From Pseudomonas sp. A34-9 (GTDB lineage: Bacteria; Pseudomonadota; Gammaproteobacteria; Pseudomonadales; Pseudomonadaceae), in NCBI RefSeq assembly GCF_029543085.1, contig NZ_CP119967.1, forward strand, positions 5,048,501 through 5,112,500: a stretch of 64,000 nucleotides of DNA, in the 5' to 3' direction. The translations under genes were made by a program, and so were the position numbers. The notes beneath the pieces were generated by a model. It ran no database searches. It saw only the letters and a list, made by a program, of their open reading frames with translations, and was not told the origin of the DNA. This document shows positions 28,501-36,033 of the stretch, piece by piece. How positions within the stretch are numbered: the stretch's first letter is position 1; each line of letters begins with the position of its first letter.

Positions 28501-28715
28501 TTTTTCGCACGGTATTCGAATCCATAACAATAGAATCCCAAGCCGTCGCTCATCCATTGATATATAAGTTTGAACTCTGCCCACACCCCGGTTTGTGATA
28601 CGTGAAACGCCAGCGTTTCAGGTGCCTGGCTCTGTAACACTGGCTCGACCTGCCCCGCCAACTCCCCCGAACGCTCACCCAGCGGGCCATTTTCGACTTC
28701 GTCATTCTTGTCCAT
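25518..28715 (-). CDS. Large Ig-like/beta-sandwich repeat protein, Tc-associated
   Basis: 1065 residues, no signal peptide or TM. After a unique N terminus of about 160 residues, roughly ten repeats follow the pattern P-x-I-x-x-P ... G-x-GxxGAxVxL ... NGxWS ... AxQ (for example GGGGIAGATLVISNG, GKDGMAGATLQLRD, GRGMANGYVEVFLEG). These resemble bacterial Ig-like (Big_9 or Ig_3-type) repeats of adhesins. ATG 28715 has GGAG 9 nt upstream. Lies directly upstream of the TcA operon on the same strand but has its own upstream repeat (site B), and site A separates it from TcA. Function unknown; adhesion or particle display is inferred. Confidence 0.7.
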   Translation of the reverse strand: MDKNDEVENGPLGERSGELAGQVEPVLQSQAPETLAFHVSQTGVWAEFKLIYQWMSDGLGFYCYGFEYRAKKNGHNKGDVVLHIVGSKIEERELTKTAIQDGEWHSLGGQVFVPSNSRVKVTFKYTYDVNDGPDPIMDGSKEVGYQAKPSTPTIDQIQTYVGSTLTVTGGGGIAGATLVISNGVTTIGSSVLSSNGRWSTQVPATQSSLKVQAYQQVGDKPSDRTGFVTGYRLQMTSPQQSSLVTKELIFKGTATPDAVIQIVSDLNHNEEWGNPVPAGFAATWQMPMTKAPRSGLNSITARVSHPVFGHLYTNAVDINVVGVPTITKPQPLSVQEPSLTLEGSNGFLTSRLVVFQDGRDVALGVDTVTKANGDWNVSVTGLPPGPVGLVVEQIFANLRSGRSEPRAFKIRPPTLALPNINFPTDSTADFYGDGHFDEHFATRVQLTLKEGPGTAPPHASVGTDGKWQTAPTNWPLGISTVEVIQQIADGANGWIDSLPLAFTVKRALSNVEGINFTLEYRPAFSGKGFTGATVRLVEADLVTPIAPDAPVQNGQWSSRAIDEWGPTFERKVYFRQFKDEHESPHWIEVLVNIPPLAPKVEDPVEDGLSPKFSGTCWPGARVNLVFSDDGTVHEATVTEGSWTFQRAETFAPDITHTVTVTQTAAQQTSAPASRTFTVAAPMRKPQITQPQAGSKVGRPVTVEGKDGMAGATLQLRDARFERPLGDPKVLAQDGDWSIELDNLEFVEYTVDAQQTLDGRPSERSELHIFKVVLLPPEFVQPMPGGTLPRTAKLEGRGMANGYVEVFLEGVAEPLLTNVPVGRDGRWEGEVTLPVGSKTLWARQTFTDEKGQLQASDKTESLHYDVVPAAPFVESPTEGKHIGGHGVVAGFGVPGDTVTVSLTVAARSVQASTIVQADRTWVVTQDFSSLVGGACTLEVVASLADFTSLKALRPVVLGTFLPTIDEPAAGQWVVNPVTLAGSGRTGTGDVESWWNPDLRWASALPVTGGKWRGSTQALPATGNWYRFQQTITDGADGATMSDRVTSARFEVEPAADSNAGTYDERS

Positions 28716-28798
28716 GATTTGACTCCGGGCTGTTCAGGGCGGCATGGCGCAGGGAAACGTCTCGCGCCATTCAATCCCGGCAATGCCCGCTTCCACAC

Positions 28799-28814
28799 CT
28801 GACAGTTCTGACAG
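28799..28814. promoter_or_regulatory. Operator-like site B (variant, direct repeat)
   Basis: CTGACAGTTCTGACAG lies 84 bp upstream of the 1065-residue Ig-repeat gene. It has the same half-site, length and spacing as sites A, C and D, but the halves are in direct rather than inverted orientation. A related TCCCGACA follows at 28814-28821. Weaker evidence than the other three sites. Confidence 0.45.
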
Positions 28815-28984
28815 TCCCGACAAACGGTAACCTTTCCTACGCAGTAATCTGGCGACATCCTTCAGATGCCCACATGCGGCTACGTTGCCTTGCGCCATTG
28901 CCTACACATCCCTCAGAATCCGCCGGCTTGTGCGCTTTGTTGATGCCCCGTAACTTGGTCCGTGCCGCTGCCAATCAGTGGTCG

Positions 28985-29123
28985 GGTTTAGTCGCCCGGG
29001 GTGTGTCACCAATGTGTATAAGCGTCATCAAGTCGGGTATTCCCTATCCCCGCACTCGATGGTGGCTGTTCGCAGGGCGCTTCGGCGCGCCGGTTTTTGG
29101 TGATACCCCCCGGTCGACTAACC
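28985..29123 (+). ncRNA. Candidate structured leader or small RNA upstream of the DUF6124-like gene
   Basis: The two ends form a long stem: GGTTTAGTCG (28985-28994) pairs with CGACTAACC (29115-29123) with one bulge. Further in, GGGGTGTGTCACC (28998-29010) pairs with GGTGATACCCCC (29099-29110). The interior contains GGCGCTTCGGCGCGCC followed by GGTTTTT (about 29075-29097), a small hairpin with a T-run. GTTTAGTCG recurs at 29146-29154. The 476-bp gap 28716-29191 holds this element and site B and nothing else I can name. Confidence 0.4.
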
Positions 29124-29191
29124 TGCGTCCAGCCGCCACCCCTCGTTTAGTCGCGCAGTGGTGACGGCCCCAATTACTAAGGGTTATCACT

Positions 29192-29575
29192 ATGATCAAA
29201 GACACTCCGAATCCCCCCGAAACCAGCGACTCGGTTTCCCCCTACCAATCAGCCGATTCGAAAAAGCTTCACGAGGCCGCCGAAAAAGCCCTCGACCACT
29301 ACCTAAAACCCGCCCCCTCGCCCACCCCCTCACGCAACTCCGTGGATCGCGGTATGCAAATGTTCATGGTCGTCCCCGACCTCAACCGCGAAGCCGTGGC
29401 CATCCAGACCTACGAAACGTTTTCGTCGGTGAGCATTCTGCTGCTGGATCTGGCCGACAGCCTGGAACACAAGCCGCGGCATCTGGCGATGGCGATCTAT
29501 CAGTTGAGCGAGATGGGCTTGATGCTGGCGGAGAAGGCGCTGGATAACGAGCGGGCGATTGCCGTAAGCGTTTGA
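29192..29575 (+). CDS. DUF6124/DUF3077-like small protein
   Basis: 127 residues. The sequence around SADSKKLHEAAEKALDHYL, then MFMVVPDLNREA and ETFSSVSILLLDLADSLEHKPRHLAMAIYQL, fits a Pseudomonas-specific family of small cytoplasmic helical proteins of unknown function; I recall it as DUF6124 (older DUF3077) but cannot confirm the number. AAGGG lies 8 nt before ATG 29192. Divergent from the Ig-repeat gene and preceded by the structured-RNA candidate. Followed by a REP pair. Confidence 0.7.
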   Translation: MIKDTPNPPETSDSVSPYQSADSKKLHEAAEKALDHYLKPAPSPTPSRNSVDRGMQMFMVVPDLNREAVAIQTYETFSSVSILLLDLADSLEHKPRHLAMAIYQLSEMGLMLAEKALDNERAIAVSV

Positions 29576-29576
29576 A

Positions 29577-29662
29577 GATCAAAAGATCGCCGCCTTCGGC
29601 AGCTCCTACAGGGGATTTATGTGAATCCTGTAGGAGCTGCCGAACGCTGCGATCTTTTGCTT
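29577..29662. repeat. REP inverted pair (BIME)
   Basis: Two GATCGC-CTTCGGCAGCTCCTACAGG units lie head to head around TTTATGTGAATC, between the convergent DUF6124-like and PilZ genes. It probably serves as their shared 3' hairpin. Confidence 0.8.
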
Positions 29663-29681
29663 TTGCTTTTGTTTTTGCAGT

Positions 29682-30059
29682 TCAGGCCGAAGCCGGCAAC
29701 GGCTGAAAACTGAAGTACTGACGCAGCACCTCGACCAGTTGCCCGTATTCCGGCGGCGGTCGTTGCAGGCTGAAGCCGGCGTCGTAATGCAGCGGCGTCG
29801 CGTCTTCGTGACACCACAGGCAACACGCGGTGAGGTCGATCACCTGCTGGCAGCCATCGTCAGCAGGGATTTTCAGGCGCAGATTGAAATCCACCCCGGT
29901 CATCATCGGCAACTGGCTGATAAGCATCAGCCCGTCCTCGGAGACATTGCCGAGAAAACCGATGGGTTTGTCGGTGACGCTGTTGAACACCCTGAGAAAA
30001 TACGGCAACTGGTGCCGTTCGATTCGGCGGTCGGTAAACATGCGCAGTTCGCCATGCAT
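29682..30059 (-). CDS. PilZ domain protein
   Basis: 125 residues from ATG 30059. The c-di-GMP-binding PilZ signature is visible: an arginine-rich RRIERHQ followed by GNVSEDGLML (the D/N-x-S-x-x-G motif). It is a single-domain cytoplasmic receptor, probably adjusting motility or surface behaviour in response to c-di-GMP. The start could also be the GTG at 30113, which has a GGGGAG upstream, adding 18 residues. A diguanylate cyclase gene is in the same window (36962-38080) but is not linked by operon. Confidence 0.8.
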   Translation of the reverse strand: MHGELRMFTDRRIERHQLPYFLRVFNSVTDKPIGFLGNVSEDGLMLISQLPMMTGVDFNLRLKIPADDGCQQVIDLTACCLWCHEDATPLHYDAGFSLQRPPPEYGQLVEVLRQYFSFQPLPASA

Positions 30060-30274
30060 GGCTCTCTCACAGAGCCGCACCTTTGCTTCGGAACGCGCCT
30101 GTATCGCCGGCACGCTCTCCCCGCTTCCGGTGTGACGGTCGCTAAATCGCCGTCACCTGACAACTTGCCAGTCGCAGGTGTTGCACGGGCACATTAGAGA
30201 CTCGGCTCTAAACCCGATTGATTCGACTATAGCTCAGGCTGTACAACCGGCCAGCTTTTGTATGACAACTGCCA

Positions 30275-30661
30275 TCAAAAGCGCGTCGGACGTACCACGG
30301 CCGCAGCGCTGCGGGTCGGGTAATGGCCCAGACTCTGCAAGGTTTCCAGGCGCGCGCGGGCGCGGTAGGCGTATTCGCTGTTCGGGTACGAGGCCATGAT
30401 GAACTGATAGGTCTGCGCCGCATCGACAAACATCTTCTGCCGTTCCAGGCACTGGCCGCGCATCATCGACACTTCCGGCCACACGTACGGGCGGGCACGG
30501 CTGGCGCGTTCGACCTTGGACAGTTCGAGCATCACCTGCTCGCAATTGCCGCGATCATAGGCGCTGTAGGCGTTGTTCAAATGATGGTTCATCGACCAAC
30601 GGGTGCAGCCCGTCACGGCGAGGACGCTGAGGGCAAGGGCGGCAATGGTTACGAATCGCAT
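30275..30661 (-). CDS. TPR-type outer-membrane lipoprotein
   Basis: 128 residues. The N terminus MRFVTIAALALSVLAVTGC is a lipoprotein signal peptide with lipobox and acylated Cys at 19; the next residue is Thr, which does not signal inner-membrane retention. The mature part is helical with a tetratricopeptide-like pattern (AYSAYDRGNCEQVMLELSKV; AAQTYQFIMASYPNSEYAYRA), resembling a short BamD/YbgF-like repeat protein. AGGAG lies 7-8 nt before ATG 30661. Monocistronic. Specific role unknown. Confidence 0.8.
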   Translation of the reverse strand: MRFVTIAALALSVLAVTGCTRWSMNHHLNNAYSAYDRGNCEQVMLELSKVERASRARPYVWPEVSMMRGQCLERQKMFVDAAQTYQFIMASYPNSEYAYRARARLETLQSLGHYPTRSAAAVVRPTRF

Positions 30662-30831
30662 GAGGGTTCTCCTGTCTTGTGCTCTTTATCGACCCTTGCC
30701 GAGAAATCTTCAGAAGTGTTTGCGCCAATCGTCGTGTTCAATAAAGAAAGTAATAAGTAGTGCATTCGAACAATGACTACACCTCAAGAGCATAGTAGCC
30801 TTCGCTAGCGCTTGAACTCAGGAGTCTTTGC

Positions 30832-32283
30832 ATGTCCGTCCGTCGTACCAAAATCGTCGCTACCCTTGGCCCGGCCAGTAACTCGCCGGAAGTTCTCGAA
30901 CAGCTGATTCTGGCTGGTCTGGACGTCGCCCGTCTGAACTTCTCCCACGGCACCCCCGACGAGCACAAGGCTCGCGCGAAGCTGGTGCGTGACCTCGCAG
31001 CCAAGCACGGCCGCTTCGTCGCCCTGCTCGGCGACCTGCAAGGCCCGAAAATCCGTATCGCCAAATTCGCCAACAAGAAGATCGAGCTGAAGATCGGTGA
31101 CAAGTTCACCTTCTCCACCAGCCATCCGTTGACCGAAGGCAACCAGCAAGTGGTCGGCATCGACTACCCGGATCTGGTCAAGGACTGCGGCGTGGGCGAC
31201 GAGCTGCTGCTCGACGACGGCCGCGTGGTGATGCGCGTCGAAACCGCCACCGCCACCGAACTGCACTGCGTGGTGACCATCGGCGGCCCGCTGTCCGACC
31301 ACAAAGGCATCAACCGTCGCGGTGGCGGCCTGACCGCGCCGGCCCTGACTGAAAAAGACAAGGCCGACATCAAGCTCGCTGCGGAAATGGAAGTCGACTA
31401 CCTCGCGGTGTCCTTCCCGCGCGACGCCGCCGACATGAACTACGCCCGTCAACTGCGCGACGAGGCCGGCGGCACTGCCTGGCTGGTGGCGAAGATCGAA
31501 CGCGCCGAAGCCGTGGCCGACGACGAAACCCTCGACGGCCTGATTCAGGCGTCCGACGCGGTGATGGTTGCCCGTGGTGACCTCGGTGTGGAGATCGGCG
31601 ACGCGGAGCTTGTGGGCATTCAGAAGAAAATCATTCTGCACGCACGCCGCCACAACAAGGCCGTGATCGTCGCGACCCAGATGATGGAGTCGATGATCCA
31701 GAACCCGATGCCAACCCGCGCCGAAGTGTCCGACGTGGCCAACGCCGTGCTCGACTACACCGACGCCGTGATGTTGTCGGCTGAATCCGCTGCCGGTCTG
31801 TATCCGCTGGAAGCCGTGCAAGCGATGGCGCGTATCTGCGTCGGCGCTGAAAAGCACCCGACCGGCAAGACCTCCAGCCACCGCATCGGCAAGGAATTCA
31901 CCCGCTGCGACGAAAGCATCGCGCTGGCAACCATGTACACCGCCAACCACTTCCCGGGCGTCAAAGCGATCATCGCCCTGACCGAAAGTGGCTACACCCC
32001 GCTGATCATGTCGCGTATCCGTTCTTCGGTGCCGATCTACGCCTACTCGCCACACCGCGAGACCCAGGCGCGCGCAGCGATGTTCCGTGGCGTGTACACC
32101 ATCCCGTTCGACCCGGCTTCGCTGGAACCGCACGAAGTCAGCCAGAAGGCGATCGACGAACTGGTCAAGCGCGGCGTTGTGGAAAAAGGCGACTGGGTCA
32201 TCCTGACCAAGGGCGACAGCTACCACACCACCGGCGGCACCAACGGCATGAAGATCCTGCACGTGGGCGACCCGCAGGTCTGA
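30832..32283 (+). CDS. pykA: Pyruvate kinase (PykA type)
   Basis: 483 residues, the PykA length. It converts phosphoenolpyruvate and ADP to pyruvate and ATP. N-terminal RRTKIVATLGPAS, the NFSHGT motif, the active-site LVAKIERAEAV and the helix VMVARGDLGVEIG with ATQMMESMI are all intact, then a normal C-terminal allosteric domain. AGGAG lies 8 nt before ATG 30832. Single gene with a strong downstream terminator. Symbol pykA rather than pykF is based on length and N terminus. Confidence 0.95.
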   Translation: MSVRRTKIVATLGPASNSPEVLEQLILAGLDVARLNFSHGTPDEHKARAKLVRDLAAKHGRFVALLGDLQGPKIRIAKFANKKIELKIGDKFTFSTSHPLTEGNQQVVGIDYPDLVKDCGVGDELLLDDGRVVMRVETATATELHCVVTIGGPLSDHKGINRRGGGLTAPALTEKDKADIKLAAEMEVDYLAVSFPRDAADMNYARQLRDEAGGTAWLVAKIERAEAVADDETLDGLIQASDAVMVARGDLGVEIGDAELVGIQKKIILHARRHNKAVIVATQMMESMIQNPMPTRAEVSDVANAVLDYTDAVMLSAESAAGLYPLEAVQAMARICVGAEKHPTGKTSSHRIGKEFTRCDESIALATMYTANHFPGVKAIIALTESGYTPLIMSRIRSSVPIYAYSPHRETQARAAMFRGVYTIPFDPASLEPHEVSQKAIDELVKRGVVEKGDWVILTKGDSYHTTGGTNGMKILHVGDPQV

Positions 32284-32302
32284 GTATCGGTGCCTGCACC
32301 GA

Positions 32303-32332
32303 CCTGTTTGCGGGCATGCCCGCTCCCACAGG
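32303..32332. repeat. REP palindrome, type GCGGGCATGCCCGCTCCCACA
   Basis: The perfect core GCGGGCATGCCCGC lies inside CCTGT...ACAGG, directly after the pyk stop. This is a different REP family from the GATCGCAGCC type used elsewhere in the window. Confidence 0.7.
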
Positions 32333-32370
32333 TTTTGCCTGGTTCTGAGTGAACGCTTGCTGAAAAACGA

Positions 32371-32402
32371 AAGCCCCGCCATGTGAATGGCGGGGCTTTT
32401 TG
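32371..32402 (+). terminator. pyk Rho-independent terminator
   Basis: AAGCCCCGCCAT (32371-32382) pairs with ATGGCGGGGCTT (32387-32398) around GTGA and is followed by a T-run to 32401. Confidence 0.88.
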
Positions 32403-32445
32403 CATTCTGATTGGCCAGAACAGCCAACCGTAGATCACAGAGCCG

Positions 32446-32487
32446 CCTGCCCCGTCTACTGTCAAACCTGACAGTAGACGGGGCAGG
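32446..32487. promoter_or_regulatory. Dyad operator site C (delta-60 genes), embedded in a 19-bp inverted repeat
   Basis: The operator core CTGTCAAACCTGACAG (32459-32474) is one mismatch from the dyad consensus. The two arms extend outward into a perfect 19-bp inverted repeat (32446-32464 and 32469-32487) with a 4-nt centre; the arms contain CCTGCCCCGTCTACTGTCA. There is no T-run, so it is not a typical terminator. The core ends 62 bp upstream of the first delta-60 gene start. Confidence 0.65.
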
Positions 32488-32536
32488 TTGATGGGTAGCT
32501 ACTTGAGTCGAGCACCATCCACTCAGGGAGAGTTCC

Positions 32537-33817
32537 ATGAACAGCTCCATCCGATCCTTACAAGCCGCCGGCACGCTGGATGAACAGTTTGCCGAGGCCG
32601 GCATTTTTCGTCTGAGCCTGCCCCACCTGGCGCCTGAAACACTGATCACCGGCGTTGAGGCAGAGCATTCGCCGCAACGCCTTTATTTCACCGGGCAAGC
32701 ACGCTCAAGCACCACCAACCGGCCTTACCTGCTGGGTCGCTTGCTGCCCGACGGCACGCTGGATAACAGTTTTGGTACGGGGGGCGTCGTCAGCGGTTCG
32801 TTTAGCCCGGGCGCCCCCTCGCTGGGTAAATCCATCAGCCTGCTCGACGACGGCAAAATCCTCCTCACCGGGCTGGTGCGACTCGACGGAATTCCTGCGC
32901 TGGCCCGATTTTTTGCCGATGGCACGCTGGATCTCGGATTCGGCAACAACGGCTACGTTGTCCTCGAACACCCCGAGGCTGTTCAGGCCCATCGTGCAAC
33001 CGCAGGTGCAGGTCTGCTCTCGAGCGTCAGCGCCACGGCTTTGGCCAACGGCAAGATTGTGCTGGTGCACAACTACGTCGTCGCTCATTCGGCAGATACC
33101 CGCGCCTTCATTTACCTGCTCGACAGCGTGGGCGCACTGGACACCTCGTTCAACCAGAAAGGTTACGTACCGGTCGTTTATCCCGGTGCCGATCCCGCCA
33201 ACGTGAGACTGCGCAGTGCGTTGCTCGACGCGGATGGCAAGATCAGCGTGTGCGGCAATCTGACCGCTCAGTCCGGCTCGTCGGCACCGCTCTTCGCCCG
33301 CTACCAGGCCGATGGCAACCTTGATGCGGGCTTCGGTGATGCCGGGTTTGTCCTGGTCAGCACGCTACAGGCGAGCGCCGAACTCAATGCCGTGATTGCC
33401 CAGCCCAACAAACGCCTGCTGGGGATCGGCGAGACAGACGCCGCGCAAGGCCTGTTGATCAGCCTTGAACCGGATGGGCAGCCGAACATTCAGTTCAACC
33501 GTGGCCAACCGTTGCTGACCCGCCTGAATGACCTCGACACCCTTTGGCAACGCGGCGCCATGCAACCAGACGGAAGCATCGTGATGCTGGGCAAGATCCA
33601 CCGGCCCAAAGAACAAGGCGAAGTGGCCGTCGCCCGGCTGCTGAGCGACGGCTCACTGGACCCGACGTTCAACGGCGCCGGCTGGGCAAGCACCCCGTTG
33701 GAGCGGTCGAGTACGTTCGACGCCCTCACCCTGCAGACCGACGGCAAAATCGTCATTGCAGGTTCCCTCGCCGCTGATTTTCAAGGCCTGGTGCTTCGTT
33801 ACCACGGCCGTGGCTGA
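32537..33817 (+). CDS. Delta-60 repeat protein 1
   Basis: 426 residues, no signal peptide or TM. It carries delta-60 repeats of about 60 residues with the pattern LD-x-x-F-x-x-x-G and a following DGKI strand (GTLDEQFAEAGIF, GTLDNSFGTGGVV, GTLDLGFGNNGYV, GNLDAGFGDAGFV, GSLDPTFNGAGWA; DDGKILLTG, DGKIVIAG). Such repeats are predicted to form beta-propeller-like folds. AGGGAGAG precedes ATG 32537 and operator site C lies upstream. Co-transcribed with a paralogue 52 bp downstream. Link to the Tc toxin is through the shared operator; the biochemical role is unknown. Confidence 0.8.
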   Translation: MNSSIRSLQAAGTLDEQFAEAGIFRLSLPHLAPETLITGVEAEHSPQRLYFTGQARSSTTNRPYLLGRLLPDGTLDNSFGTGGVVSGSFSPGAPSLGKSISLLDDGKILLTGLVRLDGIPALARFFADGTLDLGFGNNGYVVLEHPEAVQAHRATAGAGLLSSVSATALANGKIVLVHNYVVAHSADTRAFIYLLDSVGALDTSFNQKGYVPVVYPGADPANVRLRSALLDADGKISVCGNLTAQSGSSAPLFARYQADGNLDAGFGDAGFVLVSTLQASAELNAVIAQPNKRLLGIGETDAAQGLLISLEPDGQPNIQFNRGQPLLTRLNDLDTLWQRGAMQPDGSIVMLGKIHRPKEQGEVAVARLLSDGSLDPTFNGAGWASTPLERSSTFDALTLQTDGKIVIAGSLAADFQGLVLRYHGRG

Positions 33818-33869
33818 ACAGGACGATCATCGCCCAGGCGATTGCCCGGACCATTCAAGGAACCAGAAC

Positions 33870-35189
33870 ATGAGCAATGATGCAGCGGTTTTGCGTAACG
33901 AAGGGCAGCTCGATCCGGCGTTTGGTAGCGCTGGCCGGGTCGTGTTGCAGGCGCCCGGCGCACCCGGGCAAAGCGTCTTGCCCCAAGGCATCGGGGTTGA
34001 TGCTGCGGGTCGTGTGTATGTCGGCGGTGCGCTGCGCATCGGCGAAAATCGATTTGCCTATTACTGCGTGAGGCTGACGGCACAGGGGACGGTCGATCCG
34101 GCGTTCGGCGAGGCAGGTTATGTCATCGGCGAGTTTGCGCCACACAATGGCCGGATATCTTATTCGGGGGTCAGCGAGGTCATCGAACTGAGTAACGGAA
34201 AAATACTGCTGATCGGCAATTACTACGATGACACCTTCAACACCTGGAAAGGCCTGATCCGCTTACACCCCGATGGCACGCCGGATCCAGCCTTCGGCGA
34301 GGATGGAACACTATTGATTGCGCTTGGCAGCATCAGCGGGACTGACGATGACAGTGTCGATGGCCTGAACGTTTCCTCGACGCCGCGAACGGCCGGCAGC
34401 AATCTTCTGCCCGACGGCAAAATCCTTTTGCATGAATCCGTCTACGACGGCCTCGAGGAAACACAAACCGCGATCATCCGACTGACAGCCGACGGCGTAC
34501 TCGACCCCGACTTCAACCAGACCGGCATTGTCTGGGTCGCTCATCCTGACTTTGCGCATACCGAAATCACCGACATTCTGCTGGCTGACGACGGGAAGTA
34601 CGTGCTGGCCGGTCATTGCGATGAACCCGGGGATCCGCCTGCCCGGGCAATCTTTACCAGACTGCATGCCAGCGGCATCACCGACACCTCGTTCGCCAGC
34701 AACGGTTATCTGTTGATCGAATCGGCGCGAGGCGACACCAACTACCTCCTGGACAGGCTTGTGGCGCAGACGAACAAACGTCTTCTGGGCATCGGTTACG
34801 GCCTGGGTCAGGAGGATTGCGGGTTACTGATCAGTCGCGAAGCCGATGGCGGTGAAAACATCCAGTTCAATCGTGGCAACCCTCTGTTGCTGAAGCTCGA
34901 CGGGCGCATCACCAGTTGGCACGACGCGATTATCCAGCAGGACGGCAGTATTCTGGTGTACGGACATCTGTATGACCCCGCTCGAACTGTCGTGGCAAAA
35001 TTCACCGATGCGGGCACGCTGGATAAAACCTTCGGTGGCGGCACAGGCTGGCTGCAATACAGTGTCGATCCCTTCGGCCTGACGTCTGCCATCATCACTG
35101 ATGCCAGCGTGCTGTTTTTTGGCGCAACCGTAGTCGACGGTCAGGCAATGCCGTGCATTGCCCGGGGTCTGATTGCCCCGCCGCGTTGA
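33870..35189 (+). CDS. Delta-60 repeat protein 2
   Basis: 439 residues from ATG 33870 (AAGGAAC upstream). A paralogue of the preceding gene: GQLDPAFGSAGRVV, GTVDPAFGEAGYVI, GTPDPAFGEDGTLL, GVLDPDFNQTGIVWV, GITDTSFASNGYLLI and GTLDKTFGGGTGW repeats. Both proteins share the late block NKRLLGIG ... NIQFNRGNPLL, which points to a tandem gene duplication. No signal peptide. Separate promoter not seen; probably read from site C with the first copy. Confidence 0.8.
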   Translation: MSNDAAVLRNEGQLDPAFGSAGRVVLQAPGAPGQSVLPQGIGVDAAGRVYVGGALRIGENRFAYYCVRLTAQGTVDPAFGEAGYVIGEFAPHNGRISYSGVSEVIELSNGKILLIGNYYDDTFNTWKGLIRLHPDGTPDPAFGEDGTLLIALGSISGTDDDSVDGLNVSSTPRTAGSNLLPDGKILLHESVYDGLEETQTAIIRLTADGVLDPDFNQTGIVWVAHPDFAHTEITDILLADDGKYVLAGHCDEPGDPPARAIFTRLHASGITDTSFASNGYLLIESARGDTNYLLDRLVAQTNKRLLGIGYGLGQEDCGLLISREADGGENIQFNRGNPLLLKLDGRITSWHDAIIQQDGSILVYGHLYDPARTVVAKFTDAGTLDKTFGGGTGWLQYSVDPFGLTSAIITDASVLFFGATVVDGQAMPCIARGLIAPPR

Positions 35190-35212
35190 GGGCGAGGCTT
35201 TGTGCCGAGTTG

Positions 35213-35255
35213 AAGATCAAACGCAGCCTTCGGCAGCACCTCGGCTGCGATCTTT
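35213..35255. repeat. Degenerate REP palindrome
   Basis: GATCAAACGCAGCCTTCGGCAG followed by GGCTGCGATC forms a shortened REP-type hairpin between the convergent delta-60 and enoyl-CoA hydratase genes. Confidence 0.6.
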
Positions 35256-36004
35256 CAATGGCGTTTGATGAAACCGTTCAACGCTGCCAACGCTTCCGGC
35301 GAGCGCAGCCGTTGGGTGAACAGTGCGCCCTCCTCCTCGATCACCTGGCGGATTTGCTGGCGATCCGGCGCTTTCATCAATTGCTTGCTGATGCGCACGG
35401 CTTGCGGTGGCAGTTCATCGAAGCGCAACGCCATTTCACGCGCTTTGGCTAACACGGCTGCGCCACTGCCCAACGCTTCAGTGGCGATGCCCCACTGGGC
35501 GGCCTGTTCTCCACTGAAACCTTCGCCGAGCAGCAGCAACTCTGCCGCTTTGGCCTGCCCGAGCAAACGCGGCAGGATCAGGCTGGAGCCGAATTCCGGA
35601 CATAACCCAAGATTGACGAAAGGCATGCGCAACCGCGCATCGCGGGCCACATAGACCAGATCGCAGTGCAGCAACAACGTGGTGCCGATGCCCACTGCTG
35701 CACCGGCCACAGCCGCAATCACCGGCTTGCGGCATTCGAGCAGGCCGCGCATGAAGTGGAACACCGGGCTGTCCAGATCGCTCGGCGGTTGCTGGATGAA
35801 ATCGGCGATGTCGTTGCCGGCGGTGAAACACTCGGCGCTGCCGGTGATCAGCACGGCGTTGATCTCAGGATCGCTATCGGCCTGCTTCAGCGCCTCGGCG
35901 AGACGGCTGTACATGGCGCGGGTCAGGGCGTTTTTCTTGTCTGGACGGTTGAGGCGCAGGGTCAGCAAACCGCGTTCGCGTTCCAGCAGGATGGCATCGG
36001 TCAT
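35255..36004 (-). CDS. Enoyl-CoA hydratase/isomerase family protein
   Basis: 249 residues, crotonase fold. The N terminus LTLRLNRPDKKNALTRAMY and the oxyanion-hole region AVAGAAVGIGTTLLLHCD are intact, while PFVNLGLCPEFGSS holds the usual second catalytic region. Some members hydrate enoyl-CoA, others isomerise it, and the subgroup cannot be decided by eye. ATG 36004 starts MTDAILLERERG; a TTG at 36037 would overlap the upstream gene's stop. Last gene of a three-gene minus-strand operon with a ferredoxin-reductase and a diguanylate cyclase. Confidence 0.85.
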   Translation of the reverse strand: MTDAILLERERGLLTLRLNRPDKKNALTRAMYSRLAEALKQADSDPEINAVLITGSAECFTAGNDIADFIQQPPSDLDSPVFHFMRGLLECRKPVIAAVAGAAVGIGTTLLLHCDLVYVARDARLRMPFVNLGLCPEFGSSLILPRLLGQAKAAELLLLGEGFSGEQAAQWGIATEALGSGAAVLAKAREMALRFDELPPQAVRISKQLMKAPDRQQIRQVIEEEGALFTQRLRSPEALAALNGFIKRH

Positions 36005-36033
36005 GGCGTGTCTCGCGTCTGAAATATCAGCGC

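Noticed and set aside
32446..32487. Second terminator after pyk
   Set aside because: There is no T-run, a good terminator already exists at 32371-32402, and the centre matches the operator of the Tc genes.
30805..32649. 614-codon open frame antisense to pyruvate kinase
   Set aside because: It is a shadow of a clear PykA gene, without family motifs or a ribosome site.
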